Numbered from the stretch's first letter, positions 1 to 12,756 are shown. The stretch: DNA of 64,000 nt from Myxococcota bacterium (GCA_028285625.1 JANQOX010000019.1:62001-126000); one strand, 5' to 3'. Numbers and translations: made by a program. Notes: generated by a model not told the origin, from the sequence alone.

Positions 1-916
1 GCGACTCCATGCGCGCAAGCAGCGTCGGCGATGGCGGCGCGCCCCCCGTGGCCACCCGCACCGGCGGATCGAAGCGCACGCCCGCGGCCTCGGGCGCTTC
101 GGCCAGCATCAACAGTACCGTGGGAGCCCCGTTGAAGTGGGTGACCCTCTCCTGGGGGATCAGCTCGAGGATGCGCGCCGGGTCGACGCCGCGCAGCATC
201 ACGTGGGTGCCGCCGGCGCCGGTCACCGCCCAGGGAAAGCACCAGCCGTTGCAGTGGAACATCGGCAGCGTCCACAGAAACACACTGTCACGGCCGAGGC
301 CGTGTACGTACATCTCGCCGAGGGCGTTCAGGAAGGCACCGCGGTGGGTGTACATCACGCCCTTGGGCTGGCCGGTCGTGCCGGACGTGTAGTTGATCGA
401 GGTGAGCGCGTTCTCGTCCTCGAGCTGCAGCGCCACGGACAGGACCGGGGCCCCCTCCACGAACTCGGCGTAGGTCGGCCCGGGAAGAGGCGAGCCGGTC
501 ACCCCGGCGACGGGGTCTTCCACGTTCACGTAGAGGGGCGCGCCCTGGGCGGGTGGCACGATCTGGCCGGCCAGCTCGGGGTCGCAGAAGACGATGCGCG
601 CACCCGAGTGGGCGAGGATGTAGCCCACCTCTTCGGCCTGGAGCCGCGTGTTGATGGCCACGAGCGCCGCGCCGACGCGCAGCACCGCAAAGTGAGCCAC
701 CAGCAACTCGGGCACGTTCGGCGCGAGAAACGCCACCCGGTCACCCGGCACGATGCCCGCGCGCTCGAGGGCACCGGCCATGCGGCCGACCTCCTGCGCC
801 AGGCGCGCATAGGTCCAGCGCTCGGTCCCATAGACCACCGCCGTGCGCTCGGGAAAGACCCGCAGGGTGCGCTCCAGGAGCGCCACGGGCGTCATCGCGT
901 CCAGGTGTACCGCCAT
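1..916 (-). CDS. AMP-dependent acyl-CoA synthetase, 3' end outside window
   Basis: Adenylate-forming enzyme that would activate a carboxylic acid to its CoA thioester in two steps through an acyl-adenylate. Reading the minus strand from ATG at 916 gives about 305 residues of the N-terminal domain. The AMP-binding P-loop SGTTGQPKGVMYTHRG lies near residue 180, and the later LPMFHCNGW and FNGAPTVL stretches are typical of medium/long-chain fatty acyl-CoA synthetases. The C-terminal domain with the catalytic lysine lies beyond the window edge. No Shine-Dalgarno sequence precedes the ATG, but TACCTT sits 6 bases upstream, suggesting a leaderless message; ATG 895 is an alternative start. The enzyme class is clear, the chain-length preference is not. 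Confidence 0.9.
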   Translation of the reverse strand, partial: MAVHLDAMTPVALLERTLRVFPERTAVVYGTERWTYARLAQEVGRMAGALERAGIVPGDRVAFLAPNVPELLVAHFAVLRVGAALVAINTRLQAEEVGYILAHSGARIVFCDPELAGQIVPPAQGAPLYVNVEDPVAGVTGSPLPGPTYAEFVEGAPVLSVALQLEDENALTSINYTSGTTGQPKGVMYTHRGAFLNALGEMYVHGLGRDSVFLWTLPMFHCNGWCFPWAVTGAGGTHVMLRGVDPARILELIPQERVTHFNGAPTVLLMLAEAPEAAGVRFDPPVRVATGGAPPSPTLLARMES

Positions 917-1160
917 CGCGCCAAGGTACCAGCAAACCGGGCGCTGCCGGCTCCCCACCCGCTTCGGAGGCCGCGCGGGCCGCGATGCCCATGGCGCTTG
1001 TGTCTGGCGCGAACCATCGGATAGGATCCGGACCAGGGAAGCTCACTCCTTCCCGAGTCCGGCTCCGGTCGGGCGACCCAGGGACGGTGGGAACGGCGCC
1101 TGCAAGCACTCTGGGACTGACGCGGGTCACTGGGGCCCGTGGGAAGCAAACCCGCCGGAC

Positions 1161-1219
1161 AAGGAGGTGAACAATTGGACCAATGTCGAACTACGGCGAG
1201 TGAGGTGGCGGCGCTCTGA
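1161..1219 (+). other. Perfect Shine-Dalgarno with 14-codon ORF
   Basis: AAGGAGGTGA at 1161-1170 is an unusually complete match to the 16S rRNA 3' end. A TTG codon follows at 1175 and opens a frame of 14 codons (MDQCRTTASEVAAL) ending in TGA at 1217-1219. A second frame from ATG 1182 is only six codons. It could be a leader peptide, the surviving start of a lost gene, or chance. No family recognised. Confidence 0.3.
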
Positions 1220-1436
1220 CGCCATCGTTGCCGATTTCATCTTCGGTTGAAGTCCGGTGAGGTTGGGGCGCCAGTCCCAGGCCACCGTCCCCGGGAGCGC
1301 GGCCGCCGTAGCCGCCACGGGCCCACGGGCCGCTCCCGGGGATTTTCTCGTCCTGGGCTCGAGAGCGGCTGGAGCGCCGTAGGGCAATCGCCCCTGTTCT
1401 GGCCGATCCCCGCCCGGCCCAGCGAGCCAGGCTGGC

Positions 1437-1442
1437 TAGACT
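1437..1442 (+). promoter_or_regulatory. Putative -10 box of leaderless purU
   Basis: TAGACT lies 8 bases before the purU ATG at 1451. The bases between show no Shine-Dalgarno sequence, so transcription starting about 7 bases after the box would begin at or near the start codon. The same layout occurs at several other genes in this window. No convincing -35 element is visible. Confidence 0.4.
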
Positions 1443-1450
1443 GGGCGGCC

Positions 1451-2308
<858 letters not shown>

Positions 2309-2317
<9 letters not shown>

Positions 2318-2363
2318 GCGACGGTCGCGTTCGATTGAGCGACGGTCGTGTTCGATCGAGCGG
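2309..2363 (+). repeat. 21-base tandem repeat over purU stop codon
   Basis: The unit TTCGATTGAGCGACGGTCG plus two bases appears twice completely and once partly (third copy ends after TTCGATCGAGCGG). The first copy contains the purU TGA, so the last codons and the stop have been duplicated downstream into untranslated sequence. Looks like replication slippage. Confidence 0.75.
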
Positions 2364-2387
2364 CATGACCCCGACGAGGAGCCCGGT

Positions 2388-3356
2388 TTGAGCCGACTCA
2401 CCCTGCTGGGCCTGCTGGCCCTCGTGGTCGTCGTGATGTGGGGCCTCACCTTCGTGTCCGAGCGCTTCGAACGCGTCTCGTCGAACGTGGCCCCCCTCGA
2501 GACCGCCGTGTTCGAAACGCCGTCGCTCGTAGCCCTCGGGACCGGCGGAACGTTCGAGAACCCCGCACGGATCGGTCCGGCCCTGGCGGTCGGTGCGGGC
2601 GAGTCGGTGGTCTTGATCGACGCTGGGCGCGGGGTGGCCGAGGCCCTGCGGCAGGCGGAGATCCCGACTTCGCAGCCCCGCCACGTGCTGCTCACGAGCC
2701 TGCTGCCAGAGAACACCGTGGGCCTCGACGACCTGCTCGCCACCGGCTGGCTCGCACCGCGCGATGGCGCCGTCCACGTCTACGGACCCGAGGGAACCGC
2801 TGCACTGGCCGCCGGCCTGCCTGGGGCCCACGAGACCGGCCTCGCCGCGCAGGGCGCGGCTTGGGGCCTGCCGCCGGGCGGCGCACGACTCGACGCCACC
2901 GAACTGGTCGGCGGCGAGCAGTTCGAGATCGCGGGTTGGTCGGTCCGTGTGGCCGCCCTCGGCGGCGCGGGCCACCCTGAACTGGCCTACCGCCTCGAGC
3001 AGGGGGCGCACGGCATCGTCGTCGCTGCCGCCGGGTCCGACCCGGATGCCGTCGCGGCGTTGTCCCAGGGCGTGGCCACCCTGGCCGTGGGCGCCCTCTA
3101 CGGCGCCTCGCTCGACACCGCCCTCGAAGCCGGCGCCGAGCGCCCAGAGGTGCTGCGGCGCGAAGCCGCGCGGCACTTTCGGCTCGAAGACCTCGGTGCC
3201 CTCGCCGGGCGCGCGGGCGTGCGGCAGGTGGTGCTGACGCGCCTGCGCCCGCCCCCGGTGTTCGACTTCCAGTACGAACGCATCGTGGGCAGTGGGTTCC
3301 GCGGCCAGGTCGAGGTGGCCGCGGACGGTGACGTGGTTCCGCTGGTCACACCCTAG
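2388..3356 (+). CDS. Metallo-beta-lactamase-fold protein without metal motif
   Basis: A 322-residue protein with one N-terminal membrane segment (about residues 3-22) and a domain laid out like the RNase Z/arylsulfatase branch of the metallo-beta-lactamase fold: LGTGG near residue 50, VVLIDAGRG at 75-82, then a beta strand leading to TSLLPENTVGLDDLLATG. In active members this last stretch reads T-H-x-H-x-D-H followed by xxGL. Here every metal-binding His and Asp of that motif is replaced, so metal hydrolase activity is unlikely. The start is TTG 2388, supported by GAGGAG a few bases upstream. It follows purU by about 70 bases. The true function is unknown; a periplasm-facing binding or structural role is inference. 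Confidence 0.6.
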   Translation: MSRLTLLGLLALVVVVMWGLTFVSERFERVSSNVAPLETAVFETPSLVALGTGGTFENPARIGPALAVGAGESVVLIDAGRGVAEALRQAEIPTSQPRHVLLTSLLPENTVGLDDLLATGWLAPRDGAVHVYGPEGTAALAAGLPGAHETGLAAQGAAWGLPPGGARLDATELVGGEQFEIAGWSVRVAALGGAGHPELAYRLEQGAHGIVVAAAGSDPDAVAALSQGVATLAVGALYGASLDTALEAGAERPEVLRREAARHFRLEDLGALAGRAGVRQVVLTRLRPPPVFDFQYERIVGSGFRGQVEVAADGDVVPLVTP

Positions 3357-3458
3357 ACGAATTCCCGGCCCTGGACGGAGCCCCGGTGGTCGCACCCTAG
3401 ACGGGTTCCCGGTGGTCGCACCCTAGACGGGTTCCCGGTGGTCGCGCCCTAGACGCGG
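3341..3458. repeat. 26-base tandem repeat between convergent stop codons
   Basis: Two exact copies of a 26-base unit (GGTGGTCGCACCCTAGACGG plus GTTCCC) lie at 3385-3410 and 3411-3436, a partial third at 3437-3458, and a diverged copy at 3341-3366. The palindromic CTAG in the unit provides the TAG stop of the upstream plus-strand gene in the first copy and of the minus-strand rhomboid gene in the last, so the repeat array separates two convergent genes. Confidence 0.8.
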
Positions 3459-4894
3459 AGGCCTGGGGTGTCGCCGACGGGAAGGTCGGGGACGGGGGCG
3501 TCGGGCAGGGTCTCGGTCGGCGGTGCCGGTCGGTCCTCGGCGGCGCGCTCGCCACGGAAGCGGCGTCGCTGCTCGGCGAAGTAGGCCTCCCCCGGCGCGA
3601 GCGCGATGGCCTCGTCGATGGTGGCGACGGCACAGTCGGCCTCGCCCTGCTGGAAGCAGACCTCCGCCAGGGTGTCGAGCAGGTTCGGGTCGCGGCGCCC
3701 GGTCCGAGCCACCGCCTGCTCGGCCAACGCGCGCGCCGCCGCGAGCGCGCCGGGGTCGGGGTCGTCGGCCACCGCGATGACCCAGGCTTCGTTGTTCAGG
3801 ATCAGCGGGTGGACGCCCTCGAGACGCAGCAGCCGCTCGGCGCGCATGCGGACCGCGTCGCCGCTCGGCGACCAGGCCAGGAAGCCGGCCATGCCGAGGG
3901 ACAAGACCAGACCCGCCGCGAGCCCCCCGTTGGCCACCCGCAGCCACGGCTTGCGAAAAGCCGGGCTGCCGACGGGGCGGGCGTCCGACCCGGGCGCTAC
4001 GGCCGCCATGGCGAGACCTCCCCCCAGAAAGCCACCCAGGTGCGCCCAGTGCGCGATGCCGGGGAGAAAACCGAGGACCACGAGGTCGAGCCCGATCGCC
4101 ACGAAGAGCAGACCACGGGGCAGGCGGTAGGGCGCTGCGACGAGCTCCGGCGCACGCACCTCGAGCCACACCAAGGCACCGACGAGGCCGGCCACGATCC
4201 CCGATGCGCCGAGGGCCTGCGGGTACCCCGCCAACAGGCTCGCCGACATCGCCACGACCGCCGAGACACCCGCGACCAGGGACGTGGCCGCGACGCCGAC
4301 GACCCGCTCGAGCAGACTGCCCAGGATCAGGAGGCCCAGACCGTTGATCGCCAGATGGCCGATGCCGCCATGCAGAAGATTGGCCGTGGCCAGGCGCCAG
4401 TACTCCCCGGCCGCGACCAGGTCCGAGCTGAAGACCGCCGTGGCCTCGAAGGAGGGCGACAGACGCTGCAGCACGAAGGCCACCACGCAGATCGCCAGCA
4501 GCCAGCGCATCAGGCCGCGTCGCGGGGGGGCCTGGACCTCGCGGTCGAGTGCTGCCATGCGCGCCAGGCGGTCGGTGCCATCGGGCAGCGCACCGACCCG
4601 CTCTCGCAGGGCCGCCACCAGCCGCAGCGCCGTGTCCGTGCCGCGAAGGTTGCTTCGCGAGAGCAGCAGGCTGCCCCCGCGCATGCCGATGCGGACGCCT
4701 CGCGGACCCGCGACCACGTGCAAGAGGTCCGCATAGGGCGTGAACGCCTCACCCCGGGCGGGGCCGCCCATCAGGCCGCTTCGCGGGTGCCGGAAGCCGC
4801 TGGCGTGCAGCGAGATCGGCGGGTGGCGAGCCACGTCGAACGACTCCGACGCTTCGGAGCCGTTCAGGCCAGGGTTCTCAGCGGGTCGGTCCAC
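3449..4894 (-). CDS. Rhomboid family intramembrane serine protease with TPR-like tail
   Basis: Cuts transmembrane segments of membrane proteins inside the lipid bilayer. In the 481-residue product, residues 1-128 are soluble, 129-345 form the rhomboid core of six or more helices, and about 350-450 form a TPR-like helical tail. HGGIGHLAIN (175-184), GASG with the catalytic Ser231, and AHLGGFLGG with the catalytic His285 are all present, so it should be active. Translation probably starts at GTG 4894; TAGACT lies 6 bases upstream and no Shine-Dalgarno is visible, again leaderless-like. It lies 73 bases downstream of actF on the same strand. The C-terminal TPR fusion suggests a protein partner or substrate adaptor (inference). 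Confidence 0.9.
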   Translation of the reverse strand: MDRPAENPGLNGSEASESFDVARHPPISLHASGFRHPRSGLMGGPARGEAFTPYADLLHVVAGPRGVRIGMRGGSLLLSRSNLRGTDTALRLVAALRERVGALPDGTDRLARMAALDREVQAPPRRGLMRWLLAICVVAFVLQRLSPSFEATAVFSSDLVAAGEYWRLATANLLHGGIGHLAINGLGLLILGSLLERVVGVAATSLVAGVSAVVAMSASLLAGYPQALGASGIVAGLVGALVWLEVRAPELVAAPYRLPRGLLFVAIGLDLVVLGFLPGIAHWAHLGGFLGGGLAMAAVAPGSDARPVGSPAFRKPWLRVANGGLAAGLVLSLGMAGFLAWSPSGDAVRMRAERLLRLEGVHPLILNNEAWVIAVADDPDPGALAAARALAEQAVARTGRRDPNLLDTLAEVCFQQGEADCAVATIDEAIALAPGEAYFAEQRRRFRGERAAEDRPAPPTETLPDAPVPDLPVGDTPGLRV

Positions 4895-4967
4895 CCGTCG
4901 AGTCTAGCCCCCGTCACGCGCGCCTGGCGGCGTGCCCGAAAGGCGCAGGCAGGGTGCCCGAGCCGGG

Positions 4968-6236
4968 TCAGGCCTTCGGAACGGCCAGCCCTGGAAAGAC
5001 CCGGGTGAACAGCAGGAACACCAGCGCGAAGGCGCCGAGGAACCCGAGCGCAATGCCGACCTGTACGAAGCCGAGCCAGGACCAGGTGTCTTCGGGCACG
5101 AGCGACGGCCAGATCAGCACGTTGCGCTCCACCCAGAAGCCGATGGCCGAGATCGACGCCACGGTGGACACGAACCACCAGGTCTTCTTGGGGCGCTGCC
5201 CCAGGAGGAACCAGAACGGGATCACCCAGATGCACACCCAGGCGAACAACGTGACCACCGCATAGGGCGAGCCGGTGACGCGGTCCCACCAGCCGTCCCA
5301 GTACCAGGTGCCCTGGAGGAACTCGCTGCCCAGCCGCGCCTGGAAGAACTGCGTCTCTTCGGGGAGGTTGCCGTACCAGATCACCAGGTACTGCGCGAAG
5401 AACAGGTACATCCAGAAGATCGAGAAGGCGAAGATCATCTTCCCGAGGTCGTGCAGGCGATCGGTGGTGATGTGACCGCTCATGCCCGGCTGGTTGCGAT
5501 GCAGCACCGCGAGCAGGGTCGTGACCGAGACCGCCGAAAGGACACCGCCCCAGGCGAAGAACGCACCGAACAGGTTCGAGAACCAGGTGGGCGTCAGCGA
5601 CATCACCTGATCGAAGGCGATGACGGTCCAACCGAAGGCGTAGGCGAGGCAGATGACCGGCGCGAGGACACGGAGCCGCGAGGCGGACGCAGCCTGCTCG
5701 GCCTCGTCCCCGCGCCAGTTGGCGGTCCAGCGCTTGGCCATGCTCGCGCCGAAGCCCTCGCCGCTCTCCGCCAGCGTGAGCAGGGTCGGGCGCAGCGACG
5801 TGCGCAGGAACATCAGGGTGAGGACCGCGAGCACCACGAGGATGGTGACGTCCATGATCACCATGCGGGGCACGTTGAGCCAGAGGGCCTTGTGCGGGAG
5901 CGGCTCGTGGATCCACGGGTAGATGTGGTCGCGGCCCAGCAATCCGATCAGGCCGAGTACCAGGGTCACCGGAACCCAGGCGCCGAGGCCCTCCGCGATG
6001 CGCCGTACCGGGCCGGGCCAGCGCGCGCCGACGATCACGAAGATCGACGCCAGCACGATTCCCGCCTGGGCGATGCTCCCGAAGTACAGGTAGTTCACGT
6101 GGAACGCGCGCCAGGTGGTGGCGGCGTCGGTTCCGAGCCCCAGAGCGAAGGCGACGAGCCCGAGCCCCAGGAGCGCCGCGCATCCGCCGAGGAGTGCTGC
6201 GGGCAGCGGTCGCGTCTGCGCGACTTCGGCGCTCAC
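4968..6236 (-). CDS. actF: Alternative complex III membrane subunit ActF
   Basis: Integral membrane subunit of alternative complex III, which oxidises quinol and passes electrons to cytochrome c or directly to an oxidase. The 422-residue protein has about ten hydrophobic helices and family landmarks such as the early WRAFHVNYLYFG segment, YPWIHEPLPHKALWLN and WYGNLPEET. It is related to the NrfD/PsrC-like ActC but shorter. Its ATG overlaps the actE stop by four bases, so translation is probably coupled. It is the last gene of the actABCDEF operon; no actG and no terminal oxidase genes follow. Confidence 0.92.
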   Translation of the reverse strand: MSAEVAQTRPLPAALLGGCAALLGLGLVAFALGLGTDAATTWRAFHVNYLYFGSIAQAGIVLASIFVIVGARWPGPVRRIAEGLGAWVPVTLVLGLIGLLGRDHIYPWIHEPLPHKALWLNVPRMVIMDVTILVVLAVLTLMFLRTSLRPTLLTLAESGEGFGASMAKRWTANWRGDEAEQAASASRLRVLAPVICLAYAFGWTVIAFDQVMSLTPTWFSNLFGAFFAWGGVLSAVSVTTLLAVLHRNQPGMSGHITTDRLHDLGKMIFAFSIFWMYLFFAQYLVIWYGNLPEETQFFQARLGSEFLQGTWYWDGWWDRVTGSPYAVVTLFAWVCIWVIPFWFLLGQRPKKTWWFVSTVASISAIGFWVERNVLIWPSLVPEDTWSWLGFVQVGIALGFLGAFALVFLLFTRVFPGLAVPKA

Positions 6237-6811
6237 GGCTGGCCTCCCTTCTGCAAGTACCGCACGTAGTTCACGATGTGCCAGCGATCCTCACTGGGGA
6301 TGCGGTGCTGCGCGGGCATCTGATAGCCCGGCTGACCGCCATTGCCGATCCGGATCACGTTGTAGATGTACCCGTCGCTCTGGCCCGTGGCCGTACCCAG
6401 CGGAAACACGCCCACGAACGGCCCCTGCTTCTCGCCGGCGATGCTCACGGGGCCATCGCCGTTGCCGCGGGCCCCATGGCAGAGCTCACAGTAGATGCCG
6501 TAGAGCTCCTGGCCGCGCGCCAACGACTTGAAGGTCGGCTCGATGGGGTTCTCGATCGCGGCGGCCGCCACGACGTCCATGCGGCCCACGGGCGGCGGTG
6601 CGGAACCGATGGCCACGGTGCCCTCGGGCGGCATGAAGGCGGCGGTCTGCCCCTCGTGCTGCACGCGCTCGAACGCCTGCACGGCCTTCTGCCACTTCAT
6701 CTGGGGGAACCAGCTCTCCGACCACTGCTCCCAGCAGCCGATGCTCCCCGAGACGAGCAACAGAACGAGTCCGAACAGACCGTGTGAGGTGATGCGCCTA
6801 GCGCTCGACAA
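6233..6811 (-). CDS. actE: Alternative complex III cytochrome c lipoprotein ActE
   Basis: Mono-haem cytochrome c subunit of alternative complex III, facing the periplasm and relaying electrons from the iron-sulphur and pentahaem subunits. The 192-residue product starts with a signal peptide ending in a lipobox (SGSIGC), so it should be lipid-anchored. A single CELCH haem site lies near residue 112, and MP in GYQMPAQH is the likely axial methionine. It overlaps actD by 14 bases at its start and actF by four at its end. Confidence 0.92.
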   Translation of the reverse strand: MSSARRITSHGLFGLVLLLVSGSIGCWEQWSESWFPQMKWQKAVQAFERVQHEGQTAAFMPPEGTVAIGSAPPPVGRMDVVAAAAIENPIEPTFKSLARGQELYGIYCELCHGARGNGDGPVSIAGEKQGPFVGVFPLGTATGQSDGYIYNVIRIGNGGQPGYQMPAQHRIPSEDRWHIVNYVRYLQKGGQP

Positions 6812-7310
6812 GGTTCACCTCCTTCGCGTCGTGGGCCCGCATCAGGGAGTCCACCTCTCGCACGTCACGGTCCTTGCACTCGACGACCACGCCAAACTCC
6901 TCGGCGGAGAATCGTGCGCTGTAGGCCTTGTCGTTCTTGCCGAACGCGCCATACGGCAGACGACCGACCACCAGCAGACCCAGCAGGGTCGCGAGGCCAC
7001 CGAAGAGGATGGTGAGTTCGAAGCCGATGATGGTGTACGTCGGAATCGCCGCGAAGGGCTTGCCGCCGATCATGATCGGCCAGTCGTTCGACATCCAGAT
7101 CGAGATGAAGTAGCCGGTGAAGACGCCCAGCAGGCCACCGATCAGGGTCCAGATGCGAACGCCACTGGGCTTCGGATCGACTGCGTCGTCGAGTTCGGGG
7201 AACGCCGCGGGCGCGTAGACCTCGATGTCGTCGAAGCCGCGGGCGCGCAGCCGCTTGGCGACGTCTGCGGTGGGTCCGGGCTGGTCGTAGATGCCGACGA
7301 TGGCGGGCAT
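6798..7310 (-). CDS. actD: Alternative complex III subunit ActD (DUF3341)
   Basis: Small membrane subunit of alternative complex III. The 170-residue product opens with a soluble domain (IVGIYDQPGPTADVAKRLRA) typical of DUF3341, then has two transmembrane helices (about residues 57-80 and 98-122) separated by a short loop, then a soluble end. In known complexes this subunit packs against ActC. It lies 9 bases after actC and overlaps actE, consistent with one transcript. It has no redox cofactor site. Confidence 0.92.
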   Translation of the reverse strand: MPAIVGIYDQPGPTADVAKRLRARGFDDIEVYAPAAFPELDDAVDPKPSGVRIWTLIGGLLGVFTGYFISIWMSNDWPIMIGGKPFAAIPTYTIIGFELTILFGGLATLLGLLVVGRLPYGAFGKNDKAYSARFSAEEFGVVVECKDRDVREVDSLMRAHDAKEVNLVER

Positions 7311-7319
7311 GCCTCTCTC

Positions 7320-8702
7320 CTAGGCCTCGGCCGGCGCATGGCCGTGGTCGCCGTGCGCCTTCTCGTGGATGGCGAGCTCCTTGACCTCGGAGATCGCGAT
7401 CACGGGGAACAGCTTCAGGAACATGATGAAGAACATCGAGAAGAAGCCGAAGCTGCCCACGAAGATGCCCAGTTCGGCCCAGCTCGGCGTATACACGCCC
7501 CAGACCGCCGGGTCGTACTCGCGCGAGAGCGACGTGATGATGATGACGTAGCGCTCGAACCACATGCCGATGTTGATGAACGTCGACACCACGAACAGCG
7601 TTGGAATGTGGGTTCTGAGTCTCTTGAACCAGAACAACTGTGGCCCGATACAGTTGCAGGCGATCATCGTCCACGTCGAGATCCAGTAGGGCCCGAAGGC
7701 GCGCAGCCAGAAGGCGCTCTGTTCGGCCTCCACACCGCTGTACCAGGCGATGAAGTACTCGATGGCGTACGAGTAGCCGACGATCAGCGACGTCAGCAGC
7801 AGGAACCGCGCCATGTTCTCGAAGTGGTAGTCGGTGATGTACGCCTCGAGGCGGTAGATCCGCCGCACCGGGATCATCACCGTCAGCACCATCGCGAAGC
7901 CCGAGAAGATCGCCCCCGCCACGAAGTAGGGAGCGAAGATCGTGGCGTGCCAGCCGGGCACGATCGACATCGCGAAGTCCCAGGACACCACGCTGTGCAC
8001 CGAGAGCACGAGCGGCGTGGCCAGGCCCGACAGGTGCAGCACCGAGCGGCTGTGGCTCTTCCACTGGCGCGACGTGCCCTGCCACCCCAGGGCCAGCGCG
8101 GTGTAGAGCAGCTTGCGCCAGCCCGTGGCCCGGTCGCGGGCGATCGCCAGGTCGGGAATCAGCCCGATGTAGAAGAACACGATCGAGATCGTCGCGTAGG
8201 TCGTGATCGCGAACGTGTCCCACATCAGCGGGCTCTTGAAGTTCACCCACAGGCCACGCTGGTTCGGGTAGGGAAGGATGAAGTACGCCTTCCACATCCG
8301 GCCGACGTGGATGCCCAGGAACTGCGCCGCGGTGAGCACGGCGAACACCGTCATGGCCTCGGCGCTGCGGTTGATCGCGTTGCGCCACTTGGCCCGGAAC
8401 AGGTAGAGGATCGCCGAGATCAGTGTGCCGGCGTGGGCGATGCCCACCCAGAACACGAAGGTCACGATGTACACGCCCCAGAAGAGCGGGTGCGTGTATC
8501 CGGCGATGCCCAGGCCTTCGTAGACCTGATAGGTCCAGATGCCGCCGGCCATGCCAACGCTTGCGATGGAGATCAGGAGCAACAGCCAGTAGCCGAACGA
8601 CGTCCCCTCCATCACCCGCAGGATGTCGCGGTTGATCTTGGAGTCGGGCGGCGCCGGCTGGGGCACCAGGGTGTCGGCTACGGGCATGGCGGGCGGGCTC
8701 AT
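7320..8702 (-). CDS. actC: Alternative complex III quinol-binding membrane subunit ActC
   Basis: NrfD/PsrC-type integral membrane subunit that forms the quinol site next to ActB. The 460-residue protein has about ten membrane helices after a 40-residue cytoplasmic start; the family pattern VGMAGGIWTYQVYEGLGI appears near residue 50. The spacing to actB is 3 bases and to actD 9 bases. Start ATG 8702 places the known ActC opening (NRDILRVMEG) near residue 25. Cofactor-free itself, it is expected to contribute to quinol oxidation and possibly to proton movement (known for the family). Confidence 0.94.
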   Translation of the reverse strand: MSPPAMPVADTLVPQPAPPDSKINRDILRVMEGTSFGYWLLLLISIASVGMAGGIWTYQVYEGLGIAGYTHPLFWGVYIVTFVFWVGIAHAGTLISAILYLFRAKWRNAINRSAEAMTVFAVLTAAQFLGIHVGRMWKAYFILPYPNQRGLWVNFKSPLMWDTFAITTYATISIVFFYIGLIPDLAIARDRATGWRKLLYTALALGWQGTSRQWKSHSRSVLHLSGLATPLVLSVHSVVSWDFAMSIVPGWHATIFAPYFVAGAIFSGFAMVLTVMIPVRRIYRLEAYITDYHFENMARFLLLTSLIVGYSYAIEYFIAWYSGVEAEQSAFWLRAFGPYWISTWTMIACNCIGPQLFWFKRLRTHIPTLFVVSTFINIGMWFERYVIIITSLSREYDPAVWGVYTPSWAELGIFVGSFGFFSMFFIMFLKLFPVIAISEVKELAIHEKAHGDHGHAPAEA

Positions 8703-8705
8703 CGT

Positions 8706-11819
<3,114 letters not shown>

Positions 11820-11827
11820 CGGCAGTC

Positions 11828-12565
11828 CTAGTAGTGGCAGGTAAAGCAGTCTTGGGAGGCGCCGTTGTCGCGGTGGCAGTTGACACACCACCCCATCTCC
11901 AGCTTCTGCGACGGGAGCGCCCACCAATTCCACCACTGCGGATCGGGAACCAGGTAGAGCTTGTCCATCTCCTCGACCTGCCCGTGGCACGTCTGGCACT
12001 CGAAGCCCGCGCGAACGTGGGCCTGGTGCTGGAACTGGACGTGCTCGGGCAGCCGGTGGATCTGCACCCACTCGATGGGGCGCTGCTCTTCCCAGTGCTG
12101 CTTCAGGATCTGGATACCCTCGAGCTCGTCGTAGGCGGCATCGAAGCGCTCGTGGCACCCCATGCACAGCTCGACCGAGGGCACGCCGGCGGCCTGCGAG
12201 CGGTCGGTGCCGCTGTGGCAGTAGAGGCACTCCATCCCGAAGTCGCCCGCGTGGTGCTTGTGGCTGAACGGGATCGGCTGGTTCGGGCCGGGCGCGTCGC
12301 CATCCCATGCGGCGTCGTGGGACTCGCACGCCTCGCGCGACGGGAACATCTTGTCGAACTCGGCCGGGATCTCGATGGCGAGATCGGGGTTCGCTTCCTT
12401 CAGCGCCTTCAGCTCATGGGCCTCGCACACGCTCTTGGCGATGCGCGGCGCCTGGGCTTCGGCCGGCGTACCGGTGGGCGCGTCGAGCAATACCCACGCG
12501 GCAGCAGCGAGCGCGATGGCGACGGGAAGCAGCGGACGGCGGAAGATCGGGCGGTGGTGTCCCAT
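11828..12565 (-). CDS. actA: Alternative complex III pentahaem cytochrome c ActA
   Basis: Periplasmic multihaem subunit that receives electrons within alternative complex III. The 245-residue product has an N-terminal signal/anchor helix (VAIALAAAAWVLL) and five CxxCH sites: CLYCH, CMGCH, CQTCH, CVNCH and CFTCH, the last only one residue from the C-terminus. This pentahaem count is usual for ActA. ATG 12565 puts the hydrophobic segment near residue 14; ATG 12595 is an alternative ten codons longer. It is first in the operon, 8 bases before actB, behind a candidate promoter at 12728-12756. Confidence 0.94.
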   Translation of the reverse strand: MGHHRPIFRRPLLPVAIALAAAAWVLLDAPTGTPAEAQAPRIAKSVCEAHELKALKEANPDLAIEIPAEFDKMFPSREACESHDAAWDGDAPGPNQPIPFSHKHHAGDFGMECLYCHSGTDRSQAAGVPSVELCMGCHERFDAAYDELEGIQILKQHWEEQRPIEWVQIHRLPEHVQFQHQAHVRAGFECQTCHGQVEEMDKLYLVPDPQWWNWWALPSQKLEMGWCVNCHRDNGASQDCFTCHY

Positions 12566-12727
12566 GTGCGTGCGTCGGGCCCTTTCCTTCCCCATGCCTC
12601 GCGGGAGGCCGAGGGCAGGGGCGCACGACGGGGCTCGCACTCCGGGACGCTCACGAACGCCCGGCCGCCGCGAGGTGGGGGGCGATACGTCGGTCCATCC
12701 GGGGCTTCGGGCCGCGCCGGCGCTCGT

Positions 12728-12756
12728 TAACTAGGGATTCGGGTGGGGGGAGTCAA
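12728..12756 (-). promoter_or_regulatory. Candidate sigma-70 promoter of actABCDEF
   Basis: Reading the minus strand: TTGACT (five of six consensus bases), a 17-base spacer, then TAGTTA (weak). It would give a leader of about 155 bases before actA. The -35 match and spacing are good, the -10 is poor. Confidence 0.4.

Larger units (their letters stand above)
917..1450. other. 534-base gap between acyl-CoA synthetase and purU
   Basis: Divergent promoter region between the minus-strand acyl-CoA synthetase and plus-strand purU. It holds a full-length Shine-Dalgarno match (1161-1170) with a 14-codon reading frame behind it, listed separately, and a TAGACT box at 1437-1442 just before purU. Longer open frames here look like GC-rich noise and match no family I recognise. 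Confidence 0.5.
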
